A stretch of 13,819 nucleotides of DNA from Desulfuromonadales bacterium. GTDB taxonomy: Bacteria; Desulfobacterota; Desulfuromonadia; Desulfuromonadales; BM103. The position numbers and the translations under genes are program-made. The notes beneath the pieces are model-generated. The model was not told the DNA's origin and made no database searches. It was given only the letters and a program-made list of their open reading frames with translations. Shown in pieces: positions 1 through 7,774 of the stretch. The stretch's first letter is position 1. Every line of letters begins with the position of its first letter. The stretch is from NCBI GenBank assembly GCA_029859485.1, contig JAOUDB010000029.1:1-13819 (forward strand), in the 5' to 3' direction.

Positions 1-72
1 TGTCATCAGCTTGTTATCCCCGAAGGTCTTGCTAATATTAAACTGCATGCGGTTGGCTTTTCGGCACGCTAA
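1..72 (+). CDS. C-terminal end of an unidentified protein (partial)
   Basis: Frame 1 is open from the window edge for 23 codons and ends in TAA at 70-72. The visible tail ends in LHAVGFSAR. The stop lies 24 bp before the ATG of the next gene, which is a typical same-strand spacing. I cannot assign a family from so short a tail. Frame 2 is also open across this stretch, so the coding assignment is tentative. It rests on the position of the stop and on the ribosome binding site that follows it. Confidence 0.4.
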   Translation, partial: CHQLVIPEGLANIKLHAVGFSAR

Positions 73-95
73 ATTTTCCAAAGGGGGCGATTTGA

Positions 96-467
96 ATGTC
101 AGTCAACGAACTCATGCTCGACGAAAATGTCTTGGTTATTACACCTGAAGAATCTTTGAAGTTAACTGACTTTGAAAGGCTTGCCAAAGAAATTGATCCG
201 CACATAGAAGCGAAGGGCACACTTAATGGCCTGATGATCTGCAGCAAAGTCTTCCCTGGTTGGGATAACTTCATAGAAGTACTCTCCCATATAAGGTTCA
301 TCAAAGATAACCATCATCTTATTAAAAAAGTTGCAGTCGTGACTAATAGTGAATTCTTGTCTGTTTTGCCACGAGCTGCCAGCCATTTTTTTCGTGCCGA
401 AATTAAACACTTTTGCTACCAGGATAAAGATGTTGCCCTTGATTGGCTCAAGTCAAGCGATACCTGA
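96..467 (+). CDS. SpoIIAA-like (STAS/SEC14 domain) protein
   Basis: This is a 123-residue cytosolic protein. Its length and pattern fit the SpoIIAA-like family, a compact alternating beta/alpha fold related to STAS and Sec14 domains. Features supporting this are an N-terminal strand (NVLVITPEESL), then a 'DFERLAKEIDPHIEAKGTLNGLMI' type region around residues 25-48, a middle 'FPGWDNFIEVLSHIRFIKDNH' helix around 53-73, a 'KKVAVVTNSEFL' strand around 77-88, and a C-terminal 'FRAEIKHFCYQDKDVALDWL' region with the usual acidic/Trp ending. The family is widespread, and its molecular role is mostly unknown; members are suspected of lipid or partner binding. The ATG at 96 is chosen because AAGGGGG at 81-87 gives a ribosome binding site about 8 nt upstream. 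No terminator is obvious after the stop. It may be co-transcribed with the gene ending at 72. Family assignment is by recognition, without a profile search. Confidence 0.8.
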   Translation: MSVNELMLDENVLVITPEESLKLTDFERLAKEIDPHIEAKGTLNGLMICSKVFPGWDNFIEVLSHIRFIKDNHHLIKKVAVVTNSEFLSVLPRAASHFFRAEIKHFCYQDKDVALDWLKSSDT

Positions 468-633
468 CAAAGGGTTTTCATCAAAAGGAAGGTGACAACT
501 GCCCTGAGCTAATAATTAATCAAACAGAATCAGAGATTCTTAAAGCTCACGACTTCTGCGATGAAAAACGGCTTCTTGTTGATAGAGATATTTAGGAAGC
601 TCGTTGTTCTAAATCAGAGACTCAGTTGCGAAA

Positions 634-944
634 TCAATTGGAGTGACTTGAAGGATTTCTTTTTAGAGCAGGCATAGCCATTGAAACTTCAAAATGAGAA
701 ATTAGCAGGGCAGTGATAAGTGATGTGATAACAACTGTTAGTACGCCGTTTAAGACTGCACTAAACACAACAATAAATCCAAAAGAATAGACAGCAAAAC
801 CACCAGGAATATTTATTTTTGAATTTGTCTTTTTTCAGCAGGATCTACATCAAAGCTACGTCTTTTGCCACAAACCCAACAAATACTTGTGCCGTATAAG
901 AAGCTTACTGTTGCTGTTACAAAACAAAACATTCCGCGAACCAT
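634..944 (-). pseudogene. Frameshifted small membrane protein with a CxxC motif
   Basis: On the minus strand, ATG at 944 opens a 43-codon frame ending in TAA at 813-815. It encodes a hydrophobic helix, then ICWVCGKRR (a CxxC pair at residues 22-25), then a polar stretch FDVDPAEK. A second frame, entered by a -1 shift near the T6 run at 830-835, is open to TGA at 634-636. It encodes NIPGGFAVYSFGF, two strongly hydrophobic segments, and a basic tail ending KRNPSSHSN. Joined at the homopolymer they make one coherent 103-residue protein. It has a first helix at about 5-25, a polar linker, and hydrophobic segments at about 50-66 and 67-84. One lost A in the A6 run (minus strand) would explain the break. 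An alternative slip point is the A5 run at 816-820, just before the TAA. Sequencing error, recent mutation and programmed frameshifting cannot be separated here. There is no strong ribosome binding site: AAAGG lies about 16 nt upstream of the ATG. A second in-frame ATG lies at 932. I do not recognise the family. Confidence 0.5.
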
Positions 945-980
945 GTCAAAAATAAACCAACCTTTCGCTAGGAAGGGCCA

Positions 981-1008
981 ATTATACTCTCACAAGACTA
1001 ATTATAAA
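981..1008 (-). promoter_or_regulatory. Candidate sigma-70 promoter for the split minus-strand gene
   Basis: Read on the minus strand, a perfect -10 TATAAT (plus 981-986) is preceded by TTTATA (plus 1003-1008) at 16-bp spacing. Transcription would begin roughly at 970-975, about 30 nt before the ATG at 944. The -10 is perfect; the -35 matches TTGACA at only four of six positions. The region is AT-rich, so a chance match is possible. Confidence 0.4.
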
Positions 1009-1080
1009 GACTTTTAATCTAGAAGCAAAGACTCTCCGATGAACAGTTAATTTCTTAAAAGTCACGGTTCACAGCAAAAG

Positions 1081-1113
1081 AAAGCCCCAACCTGATCACG
1101 AGGTAGGGGCTTT
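1081..1113. terminator. Hairpin terminator, best read on the minus strand
   Basis: AAAGCCCC (1081-1088) pairs perfectly with GGGGCTTT (1106-1113), and an inner ACCT/AGGT stem extends it around the loop GATCACG. On the minus strand the stem is followed by CTTTCTTTTG. On the plus strand it is followed only by CCTTATAAG, so the minus direction is favoured. No intact gene ends just upstream in either direction. It could stop minus-strand readthrough, or be the leftover terminator of a decayed gene in 1114-1396. Confidence 0.65.
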
Positions 1114-1406
1114 CCTTATAAGTATTACGGCAAGTCATTCTTACATGGCCTTAGGAATTATAGTACGTAGGATTAGGCGAAAGATTGGTATGTTCTCTGT
1201 ACACTAGGCCGCCCAAAAGTGCCACAAAACACCAATGGTCGCGCCAGATAAAAACGCGTAAAGATCTGTTTTTGTGATGGTTTTTATCTGTTATGTTTTG
1301 TGATGGCTTGTATGAATTAGGATCGTTAATCTGTTGTTCTGTGACTACTGATAAAATTATAAAAACAACCCCTCCATCAATTCAATACGGTGCTTGTCAA
1401 CAACCT
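1114..1406. other. Spacer without an intact gene; short direct repeat and possible gene remnant
   Basis: No frame here combines a start codon, ribosome binding site and reasonable length. Two things stand out. TTTTGTGATGG occurs at 1270-1280 and again at 1296-1306. Both copies are preceded by ATCTGT (1264 and 1286), so this looks like a slightly diverged tandem duplication of about 22-26 bp. On the minus strand, 1204-1290 is an open stretch of 28 codons without a start. Its C-terminal part (TDLYAFLSGATIGVLWHFW) looks like a transmembrane helix and ends in a TAG stop. It may be the tail of a decayed gene whose terminator is the hairpin at 1081-1113; this is inference. Confidence 0.3.
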
Positions 1407-1433
1407 AAAACGGCCTGACAGTTCTGCCAGGCC
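1407..1433 (-). terminator. Terminator after the MscS-family gene
   Basis: GGCCTG (1412-1417) and CAGGCC (1428-1433) form the base of a hairpin whose arms can extend inward with one mismatch. On the minus strand it is followed by GTTTTAGG. It begins 34 bp beyond the mscS-type stop codon, where a terminator is expected. The T-tract is short, so efficiency is uncertain. Confidence 0.6.
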
Positions 1434-1466
1434 ATTATGGAAAATGTCGCACCTCTCGGATGCGTC

Positions 1467-2276
1467 TTACTTGGCGGAAGCTTCTTGCTGGTAGAGATGG
1501 ACATCGCGCTGAGGGTAGGGGATGCCAATACCTTCTTCATCAAAGCGTGTTTTAATCGCGGCGTGCAGGTCGAAATGGACCCCCCAGTAGTCCGCTGCGT
1601 TAACCCATGGGCGAAAGGCGAAGTTGACACTGTTGTCGGCCAAAGCAAGTACACCGATCGTCGGGGCAGGGTCTTCAAGTATCCGGCTTTCTTTGGCGAG
1701 GATATCTTCAAGGACCTTCTTAACATGGCTTAAGTCCGCATCGTAGCTTACGCCGATAACCATGTCGATGCGCCGGGTCGATTTGGTCGAATAGTTGATA
1801 ATGTTATCGCCGATCAACTTGCCGTTTGGAACGTAGACTGTCTTGTTGTCACCTGTTTTTAGTTGGGTAGAGAAGACGTTGAGAGTTTCGACGACACCGA
1901 GAACACCTGCCGCTTCAATAAAGTCGCCCGCTTTGAATTGTTTGAAAATCAGAATCATAACGCCTGCGGCGAAGTTGCCGAGTGAATCTTTCAGGGCCAG
2001 GCCAATAGCCAGGCCGGCGGCACCAACAACGGCGATCAGCGAAGTGGTTTGTATGCCCAGCTTGTTTAATGCCGCGATTACTGCAAAGGTTACGACGAGC
2101 GCGTTAATCAGGTTTTCGACAAAGCCGGTCAGAGCCTGGTCGGCATCACGGCGCTCCATCAGGCCTTTGACCAGCCGGGCAATCATCTTGGCGCCCCAGA
2201 AACCGATAGCGAGAATAATGATAGCGTAAGCGATGTTTGTGAACATTTGTGTCGCCACTGAAACCTCCTGTGTCAT
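1467..2276 (-). CDS. Small-conductance mechanosensitive channel, MscS family
   Basis: This 269-residue inner-membrane channel opens under membrane tension to release solutes during hypo-osmotic shock. Hydrophobic segments lie at about 12-30, 56-72 and 79-112. The third is the glycine/alanine-rich pore helix with AAGLAIGLALKDSLGN (86-101), very close in pattern to E. coli MscS TM3. It is followed by FKAGDFIE and the beta-domain motif VPNGKLIGDNIINYS (149-163). The C-terminal alpha/beta domain contains IGVSYDAD (174-181) and ends near GIGIPYPQRDVH (249-260). The length is close to E. coli MscS (286), so this is a minimal, single-domain member without an added sensor domain. The start at 2276 has AAGGAG (plus 2283-2288) 6 nt upstream. 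It lies 83 bp downstream of the response regulator gene on the same strand with no clear terminator between them, so the two may share a transcript. The N-terminus is slightly shorter than MscS. Family confidence is high; the exact paralogue is not assignable. Confidence 0.93.
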   Translation of the reverse strand: MTQEVSVATQMFTNIAYAIIILAIGFWGAKMIARLVKGLMERRDADQALTGFVENLINALVVTFAVIAALNKLGIQTTSLIAVVGAAGLAIGLALKDSLGNFAAGVMILIFKQFKAGDFIEAAGVLGVVETLNVFSTQLKTGDNKTVYVPNGKLIGDNIINYSTKSTRRIDMVIGVSYDADLSHVKKVLEDILAKESRILEDPAPTIGVLALADNSVNFAFRPWVNAADYWGVHFDLHAAIKTRFDEEGIGIPYPQRDVHLYQQEASAK

Positions 2277-2359
2277 CTTTAACTCCTTAACTGAAAGTCG
2301 TTGGGATTGTTGATTAAGTAAATTGTCTGCAATTTTGTCGGAATAAAAACCTCGTCTTA

Positions 2360-3736
2360 TTACATATCGTAACGTTTGATTTTTTCAACCAGGGTCGTGC
2401 GATTAAGGTTCAAGAGGGCGGCGGCGCGGGCCTTGATGTTTCTCGATTTCTCCATCGCCTGTTTGATTAAGGTTCGTTCGACCTTTTCTAAGGTTTCTGC
2501 GAGGTCGAGGCCTTCCTCGGGGATATGCAAGATCGGGAGGTTGCCCTTTCCCTCCACAGTGCCGCTGATTCTTGAAGGGAGGTCGTTTTGGCCGATCACG
2601 TCGCTGTCAGTCAGGGCGATAGCGCGCTCAATGACATTCTCCATCTCTCGAACATTTCCCGGCCAGCCGTAGTTTTCCAGAGCTCGAACGGCCTCAGTGG
2701 TCAACTCCAATTGTGGCCGGTTCATGTCAATACATATTTTTTTTAGGAAATGCTTGGCCAGCAGTGGAATGTCCTCACGGCGATCCCGGAGTGGTGGCAG
2801 GAGGATGGGGATAACGTTCAGGCGGTAGTAAAGGTCTTCCCGGAACTCACCAGATTTGACACGTTCCTCAAGGTCTGAGTTGGTTGCTGAAATGACACGG
2901 ACGTCCAGGCGGACTTTAAGTGAAGATCCGACCCGTTCCACCTCCTGTTCTTGAAGGACTCGCAGCAGCTTCATCTGCAGATGGAGAGGCATGGTGCCAA
3001 TCTCGTCGAGAAAAATAGTGCCCTTGTTGGCGACCTCGAACTTCCCCGGCTTATCGGCGATGGCCCCGGTGAAGGAGCCACGGACATGGCCGAAGAGTTC
3101 GCTTTCCAGCAGGTCTGCCGGGATGGCTCCACAGTTGATGTCTATAAAAGGTTTCTCTCTGCGTGTGCCGTTATAATGGATAGCACGCGCTACCAACTCT
3201 TTACCCGTCCCTGACTCACCGAGGATCAGGACTGTCGAGTCCGTATGGAGCATTTTCTCCATTCGGGAAAAGACCGGCTGGATGGCTGGGCTGTTGCCAA
3301 TGATGTTGTCGAACTTGTATTTTCCACGTAATTGCTGGCGAAGGTAAAGGTTCTCAGCGACCAGTCTGCTCTGCTTGACGGCCTTGGCGATCAGAACTTT
3401 TAATTTCTCAAAGTTGAGGGGCTTAGTGATGTAGTCAAAGGCTCCTTCTTTCATCGCCTCGACTGCTGTTTCAGCTGACGCATTGCCCGTGATGAGAATG
3501 ACGCTACTGGGAATGGCGTGCTCTTTGACGTGCTTGAGGATGTCTATACCGCTGACGCCTGGCAGGAAAAGATCGGTAATGATGACATCATAGCCCTTTA
3601 CCGAGAGTAAACTCAGCGCATCTTCGCCCGCGCCGACAGTGTCTACTCGATAGCCCTCGCGTTCCAGCAGCAGGGTGAGACTTTCGCGACTACCTGCTTC
3701 GTCGTCTATGAAGAGAATCTTTGCCGAATCGCTCAT
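2360..3736 (-). CDS. Sigma-54-dependent response regulator, NtrC family
   Basis: This 458-residue cytosolic transcription activator drives RNA polymerase carrying sigma-54 from remote enhancers. The receiver domain (about 5-120) has the acidic pair D11/D12, phospho-acceptor D55 in VIITDLFLPG, T84 and K105 (ITKPL). The AAA+ domain (about 143-370) has Walker A GESGTGKE (173-180), the sigma-54 contact loop as GSFTGA (220-225), Walker B TIFLDEIG (240-247), and the ATNSDLEERV and FREDLYYRLNV motifs (284-308). The C-terminal Fis-type helix-turn-helix (about 432-458) carries LNLNRTTLVEKIKR, a pattern also common in FleQ/FlrA-type flagellar activators. All catalytic residues look intact. No histidine kinase lies in the window, so the partner is unknown. 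The start ATG at 3736 gives a complete receiver domain, but its ribosome binding site is weak (AAGGGAA about 13 nt upstream). The target may include the downstream channel gene or something elsewhere; this is not shown by the sequence. Confidence 0.95.
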   Translation of the reverse strand: MSDSAKILFIDDEAGSRESLTLLLEREGYRVDTVGAGEDALSLLSVKGYDVIITDLFLPGVSGIDILKHVKEHAIPSSVILITGNASAETAVEAMKEGAFDYITKPLNFEKLKVLIAKAVKQSRLVAENLYLRQQLRGKYKFDNIIGNSPAIQPVFSRMEKMLHTDSTVLILGESGTGKELVARAIHYNGTRREKPFIDINCGAIPADLLESELFGHVRGSFTGAIADKPGKFEVANKGTIFLDEIGTMPLHLQMKLLRVLQEQEVERVGSSLKVRLDVRVISATNSDLEERVKSGEFREDLYYRLNVIPILLPPLRDRREDIPLLAKHFLKKICIDMNRPQLELTTEAVRALENYGWPGNVREMENVIERAIALTDSDVIGQNDLPSRISGTVEGKGNLPILHIPEEGLDLAETLEKVERTLIKQAMEKSRNIKARAAALLNLNRTTLVEKIKRYDM

Positions 3737-4186
3737 AATCTTTAAAGCGTTCCCTTTGCTGATCTCTTGTGAAAGTGCGTCATGAATTTGACGTTATTGG
3801 CAAACTATCATGGAGATTAAGGGTTTGCAAGAATATTTGAGAACGCCTGATGATTAACCGTTTTTCAAAAGAGAAGGGCAACGTCTGGTTCGCTACCTTA
3901 AAATCCTTAACCTGAAAAGTTTGTCAGCTCCTCTGTTGTTCGCTGTCACTGAATTGCTGGCTTTCGAATCAAGATATTTTTTATCAGTTATTTCAGAGGC
4001 TTGAAAATAGAACGGTTTTTTGCTTGACATGCGCCCTTGCGTTTTGCTTAGATTGCGCCACCGGATAATGGCGTAAGTATTTAAATTCATTGAAATTTTT
4101 TATTCATACTAAATATTTAGCACGGCTATATTTTTTTAGTTTACATAAATGCCCCGTGCTTGAATCCCTTCAGGAGTGTAATCGAT
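3737..4186. promoter_or_regulatory. Divergent intergenic region with dyads
   Basis: This 450-bp region lies between the divergent regulator and pyruvate carboxylase genes. I see no coding sequence in it. GCAAAC (3800-3805) and GTTTGC (3823-3828) form a 6-bp inverted repeat about 65-90 bp upstream of the regulator start, a possible operator. TGCGCC occurs at 4030-4035 and 4054-4059. CGCCA/TGGCG (4056-4060 and 4069-4073) can form a small hairpin just beyond the pyc promoter candidate. The last 100 bp before pyc are very AT-rich. Confidence 0.35.
4024..4053 (+). promoter_or_regulatory. Candidate sigma-70 promoter for pyruvate carboxylase
   Basis: A perfect TTGACA at 4024-4029 is followed after 18 bp by TTAGAT (4048-4053), a four-of-six -10. 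Transcription would start near 4060 and give a leader of about 125 nt before the ATG at 4187. I checked for a sigma-54 (GG-N10-GC) arrangement in the same stretch and the spacing does not fit. Confidence 0.45.
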
Positions 4187-7100
4187 ATGCCTATTAAAAA
4201 ATTCCGTAAGGTTATGGCTGCAAACCGTGGTGAAATTGCAATCCGGATCTTCCGTGCGTGTACGGAACTTGGTATCAATACGGTGGCTATCTATTCAGAA
4301 GAGGACAAACTGTCTCTGCATCGTTACAAGGCTGACGAGGCCTACCAGATCGGCAAGGGCAAGGGTCCGATAGATGCCTATCTGAGCATTGACGAAATTA
4401 TCGATCTGGCGCGAAAGAAAGATGTTGATGCGATCCATCCGGGCTATGGCTTCCTTTCAGAAAATGCTGAATTTGCAGAAGCATGTGAGCGCGCCGGTAT
4501 CGTCTTCATTGGTCCTACTCCGGAAATCCAGCGTCGTGTGGGAGATAAAATCTCCGGTCGTAAGGTTGCCGTGGATGCCGGGGTTCCAGTTGTTCCAGGA
4601 ACAGATGATCCGATCAAGAGCGAAGAAGAGGCATTGATCTTTGCCAAATCTGCCGGTTACCCGGTTATCGTCAAGGCGAGTTCAGGTGGTGGTGGTCGCG
4701 GTATGCGCGTGGCGCAGAATCAGAAAGAACTTCTTGATGGACTCAAGTCGGCTGCCTCAGAGGCCAAGGCGGCATTTGGTGATGCCACGATCTTCCTGGA
4801 GAAGTTTGTCGAGGATCCAAAGCATGTTGAAGTGCAGATTCTCGGTGATAACCACGGCAATATCGTTCATTTCTACGAGCGGGATTGCTCTATTCAGAGG
4901 CGCCATCAGAAGGTTATTGAGATTGCGCCTTCACTCTACCTTAACAACAAGAAACGCAAAGAGGTCTGCGATTATGCTCTGGCTCTTGCCAACCACGTTG
5001 GCTATCGCAACGCCGGTACAGTTGAGTTCCTCATGGATAAGAAGGGCAACTTCTACTTCATCGAAGTGAATCCGCGCATCCAGGTTGAGCATACTGTTAC
5101 AGAGTTGGTCACCATGCGCAACCTCGTGCAGGCCCAGATTCGTATTGCTCAGGGCCATAAGCTCTCGGACCCGGAGCTTGGCATCAAGAGCCAAAAAGAT
5201 ATTGAACTGCGCGGCTACGCAATCCAAAGCCGGATCACAACTGAAGATCCAGCCAACAATTTCGCTCCTGATTTCGGCACGATCAAGGCTTATCGTACGG
5301 CGGCCGGTTTTGGCGTGCGTCTCGATGCTGCCGCCGGTTACGCCGGGGCGATCATCTCTCCCCATTATGATTCCCTGCTGGTCAAGATCTCTACCTGGGG
5401 GCTGACCTTTCCGGATGCCTCCAGAACAATGCATCGCGCACTGCAGGAATTCCGTATCCGCGGCGTTAAGACCAATATTGGCTTCCTTGAGAAGGTCATC
5501 ACTCATCCGGTCTTCCTCGCAGGCAACTGTGATACCTCGTTTCTGGATCAGCATCCCGAAGTCTTTCAACTCCCGGTTAAAAAGGACCGCGCCAACAAGA
5601 TCCTCAGCTATATCGGCCACACCACGGTCAATGGTTACCCGGGTATCATACCGGAGAAGCGCCTTAAGTTCTCCGATCTGCGCGAGCCAGAAATCCCGGA
5701 AGTCGAATATGGGCAGCAACACCCACGCGGAACCCGCGATATCCTGCTCGACAAGGGTCCGGAAGGTTTGGCCCGTTGGGCGCTCAAGAACCGGAAGTTG
5801 ATGATTACCGACACCACCTGGCGTGATGCACACCAGTCACTGATGGCGACGCGTTTTCGGACTCATGATCTTGATCTGATCGCCGAAGCAACCGCACACC
5901 TGGGTGGCGGTCTTTTCTCCCTCGAAATGTGGGGTGGGGCGACCTACGACGTGGCCATGCGCTTTTTGACTGAGGACCCATGGGAGCGTCTCGAGCGTCT
6001 GCGTAAAAAGGTGCCCAATATCCTGTTCCAAATGTTGCTGCGCGGCTCCAACGCGGTGGGCTATACCAATTATCCTGACAACGTGGTTCAGGAGTTCACG
6101 GTCAAGGCTTCTGAAAGCGGTATCGATGTTTTCCGGATCTTCGACTCCCTGAACTGGACCAAGGGCATGCAGATCGCCATGGAGGCCGTACGCGAGCGTA
6201 CCAATTCGGTTTGCGAAGCCTCCATGTGTTACACCGGAGATATCCTCGACCCCAAACGCGACAAGTACCCTCTTGAGTACTACGTTAATCTGGCTAAAGA
6301 GCTGGAGAACATGGGTGCCCATATTCTGGCGATCAAAGATATGGCCGGACTGCTCAAGCCGTTTGCTGCAGAAAAGCTGGTCAAGGCCTTGAAGAACGAG
6401 ATTGGCATTCCGATTCACCTCCACACTCATGATACTTCGAGCAATGGTGGTTCCATGTTGATGATGGCCGCCCAGGCCGGCGTTGATATTGTAGACGTTG
6501 CGCTTTCGTCAGTGTCGGGTCTGACTGCACAACCGAACATGAATGCTTTACTTGCGACCCTCGAAGGCTCTATCTGGGATCCGCAGCTGGATCAGGGGGG
6601 TATGCAGAAACTGGCCAACTACTGGGAGACAGTACGCACCTATTATGAGCCTTTTGAGTCTGAACTGCGCAGCGGAACTGCTCAGGTTTACTATCACGAA
6701 ATTCCCGGTGGTCAATATTCCAATTACAAGCCGCAGGTCGAAGGCCTCGGTCTTGGTCATCGTTGGGAAGAGTGCAAAGAAATGTATCGCAAAGTCAACG
6801 ACCTCTTTGGTGATGTCATCAAGGTCACCCCGTCGTCCAAAATCGTTGGCGACATGGCGATGTTCCTGGTGCAGAACAACCTCGAGCCGGAAGATGTCTT
6901 TACCAAGGGCGCAGATCTGGCTTTCCCACAGGGTGTGGTCGATTTTTTCAAAGGCATGATCGGGCAACCGGTTGGTGGCTTCCCTCCGGAATTGCAGAAG
7001 ATAATCCTCAAGGGAGAGCAGCCTCTCACCTGTCGGCCAGGTGAATTGCTTGAACCTGTTGATTTTGCCGCCAAGCAGGAGGAGCTGCAGACCAAGCTCG

Positions 7101-7642
7101 GCCATAATGTCAGCGAGCGCGATGTTCTCTCGGCCGTACTCTATCCGGGTGTTTTTGAAGAGTATGATCGGTTTCGCCAGGAATACAGCGACACCTCTTT
7201 CCTGCCGACTCCGGTCTTCTTCTACGGGCTGGATGTCGGTGATGAGGTCAGCATAGACATCGAGGCCGGCAAGACCCTGATTATCAAGTTGAACGCTGTT
7301 GGCAGAGTCCATGAAGACGGTACGCGTAATATCTATTTTGAGCTGAATGGAGAACCACGCGTGGTGAAGGTCAAGGATTTGTCCGCTGAGACTGATGTCG
7401 TCAGCCATGAAAAAGCTGATCCTGCCAATGTCAAACATGTTGGCGCGCCCATGCCGGGAAAAGTCTTCAAAATCATGGCTGTTGTTGGTGAAAAAGTTTC
7501 AGCAGGTGAGACTTTGCTCACTACTGAAGCGATGAAGATGGAAACCAACGTCAAGGCCAAGGTTGATGGAGTGGTCGCGGAAATTCGATTTGGTGAGGCT
7601 GATCAGGTTGACCAGGGCGACCTATTGGTTATTCTTGAATAG
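4187..7642 (+). CDS. pyc: Pyruvate carboxylase, single-chain
   Basis: This 1151-residue biotin enzyme converts pyruvate, bicarbonate and ATP to oxaloacetate, feeding the TCA cycle and gluconeogenesis in the cytosol. The biotin carboxylase domain (about 5-450) has ANRGEIAIR (12-20), the glycine loop SSGGGGRGM (165-173), RDCSIQRRHQK (232-242) and FIEVNPRIQVEHTVTE (291-306). The carboxyltransferase domain (about 535-810) opens with TDTTWRDAHQSL, where D542 is the likely metal ligand. It has IKDMAG with K717 as the lysine expected to be carbamylated, and HLHTHD with zinc ligands H746 and H748. The conserved post-barrel domain follows. The C-terminal biotinyl domain carries EAMKME with K1117 as the biotin site. 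All domains are in one chain in the usual order and length (family about 1150). The ATG at 4187 is preferred over an upstream in-frame TTG at 4160 because AGGAGTG (4172-4178) sits 8 nt before it and the protein begins at the usual point. No fusion or defect is visible. Confidence 0.97.
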   Translation: MPIKKFRKVMAANRGEIAIRIFRACTELGINTVAIYSEEDKLSLHRYKADEAYQIGKGKGPIDAYLSIDEIIDLARKKDVDAIHPGYGFLSENAEFAEACERAGIVFIGPTPEIQRRVGDKISGRKVAVDAGVPVVPGTDDPIKSEEEALIFAKSAGYPVIVKASSGGGGRGMRVAQNQKELLDGLKSAASEAKAAFGDATIFLEKFVEDPKHVEVQILGDNHGNIVHFYERDCSIQRRHQKVIEIAPSLYLNNKKRKEVCDYALALANHVGYRNAGTVEFLMDKKGNFYFIEVNPRIQVEHTVTELVTMRNLVQAQIRIAQGHKLSDPELGIKSQKDIELRGYAIQSRITTEDPANNFAPDFGTIKAYRTAAGFGVRLDAAAGYAGAIISPHYDSLLVKISTWGLTFPDASRTMHRALQEFRIRGVKTNIGFLEKVITHPVFLAGNCDTSFLDQHPEVFQLPVKKDRANKILSYIGHTTVNGYPGIIPEKRLKFSDLREPEIPEVEYGQQHPRGTRDILLDKGPEGLARWALKNRKLMITDTTWRDAHQSLMATRFRTHDLDLIAEATAHLGGGLFSLEMWGGATYDVAMRFLTEDPWERLERLRKKVPNILFQMLLRGSNAVGYTNYPDNVVQEFTVKASESGIDVFRIFDSLNWTKGMQIAMEAVRERTNSVCEASMCYTGDILDPKRDKYPLEYYVNLAKELENMGAHILAIKDMAGLLKPFAAEKLVKALKNEIGIPIHLHTHDTSSNGGSMLMMAAQAGVDIVDVALSSVSGLTAQPNMNALLATLEGSIWDPQLDQGGMQKLANYWETVRTYYEPFESELRSGTAQVYYHEIPGGQYSNYKPQVEGLGLGHRWEECKEMYRKVNDLFGDVIKVTPSSKIVGDMAMFLVQNNLEPEDVFTKGADLAFPQGVVDFFKGMIGQPVGGFPPELQKIILKGEQPLTCRPGELLEPVDFAAKQEELQTKLGHNVSERDVLSAVLYPGVFEEYDRFRQEYSDTSFLPTPVFFYGLDVGDEVSIDIEAGKTLIIKLNAVGRVHEDGTRNIYFELNGEPRVVKVKDLSAETDVVSHEKADPANVKHVGAPMPGKVFKIMAVVGEKVSAGETLLTTEAMKMETNVKAKVDGVVAEIRFGEADQVDQGDLLVILE

Positions 7643-7774
7643 CGTAAGCTCTCGAATTGGGGGAGGGGGAGTGTGGTGAAAATCTTCACTTCCCTCATTT
7701 GAGAAAAAATGATATTTCTTGTGACTGATAAGTTTTTATTAACTTGAAATTATCATGATGCGGGGATGAATCTT

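Noticed and set aside
461..592. Open plus-strand frame of about 44 codons running on from the end of the SpoIIAA-like gene in another frame, followed after a TAG by a second short open stretch
   Set aside because: No start codon or ribosome binding site of its own, and the composition is not convincing. A -1/+1 extension of the 96-467 gene is unnecessary because that protein already has the family's usual length.
561..677. 38-codon plus-strand ATG frame
   Set aside because: No ribosome binding site upstream, and it overlaps the better supported minus-strand reading at 634-944.
1151..1380. Minus-strand open frame of about 76 codons
   Set aside because: It has no ATG, GTG or TTG start near its beginning, and its residue composition looks random. 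It overlaps the tandem duplication.
3850..3915. 21-codon plus-strand frame in the regulator-pyc spacer
   Set aside because: Too short and without a Shine-Dalgarno sequence.
4024..4043. Possible sigma-54 promoter (TTGACA...CTTGCG) before pyc
   Set aside because: The GG-N10-GC spacing is not met and the first GG is missing; a sigma-70 reading fits better.
3893..4090. 65-codon minus-strand frame upstream of pyc
   Set aside because: No ribosome binding site, lies over the pyc promoter candidate, and shows no recognisable protein features.
4931..5833. Long minus-strand frame inside pyc, with similar ones at 5837-6430 and 6548-7438
   Set aside because: These are antisense shadows of a highly conserved coding region with biased codon use. 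None has a recognisable domain.
7660..7700. Hairpin after pyc (GTGAA/TTCAC with flanking G-rich and C-rich runs)
   Set aside because: Only 5 bp pair perfectly, the outer pairs are broken by mismatches, and no T-tract follows directly. Not strong enough to call a terminator.
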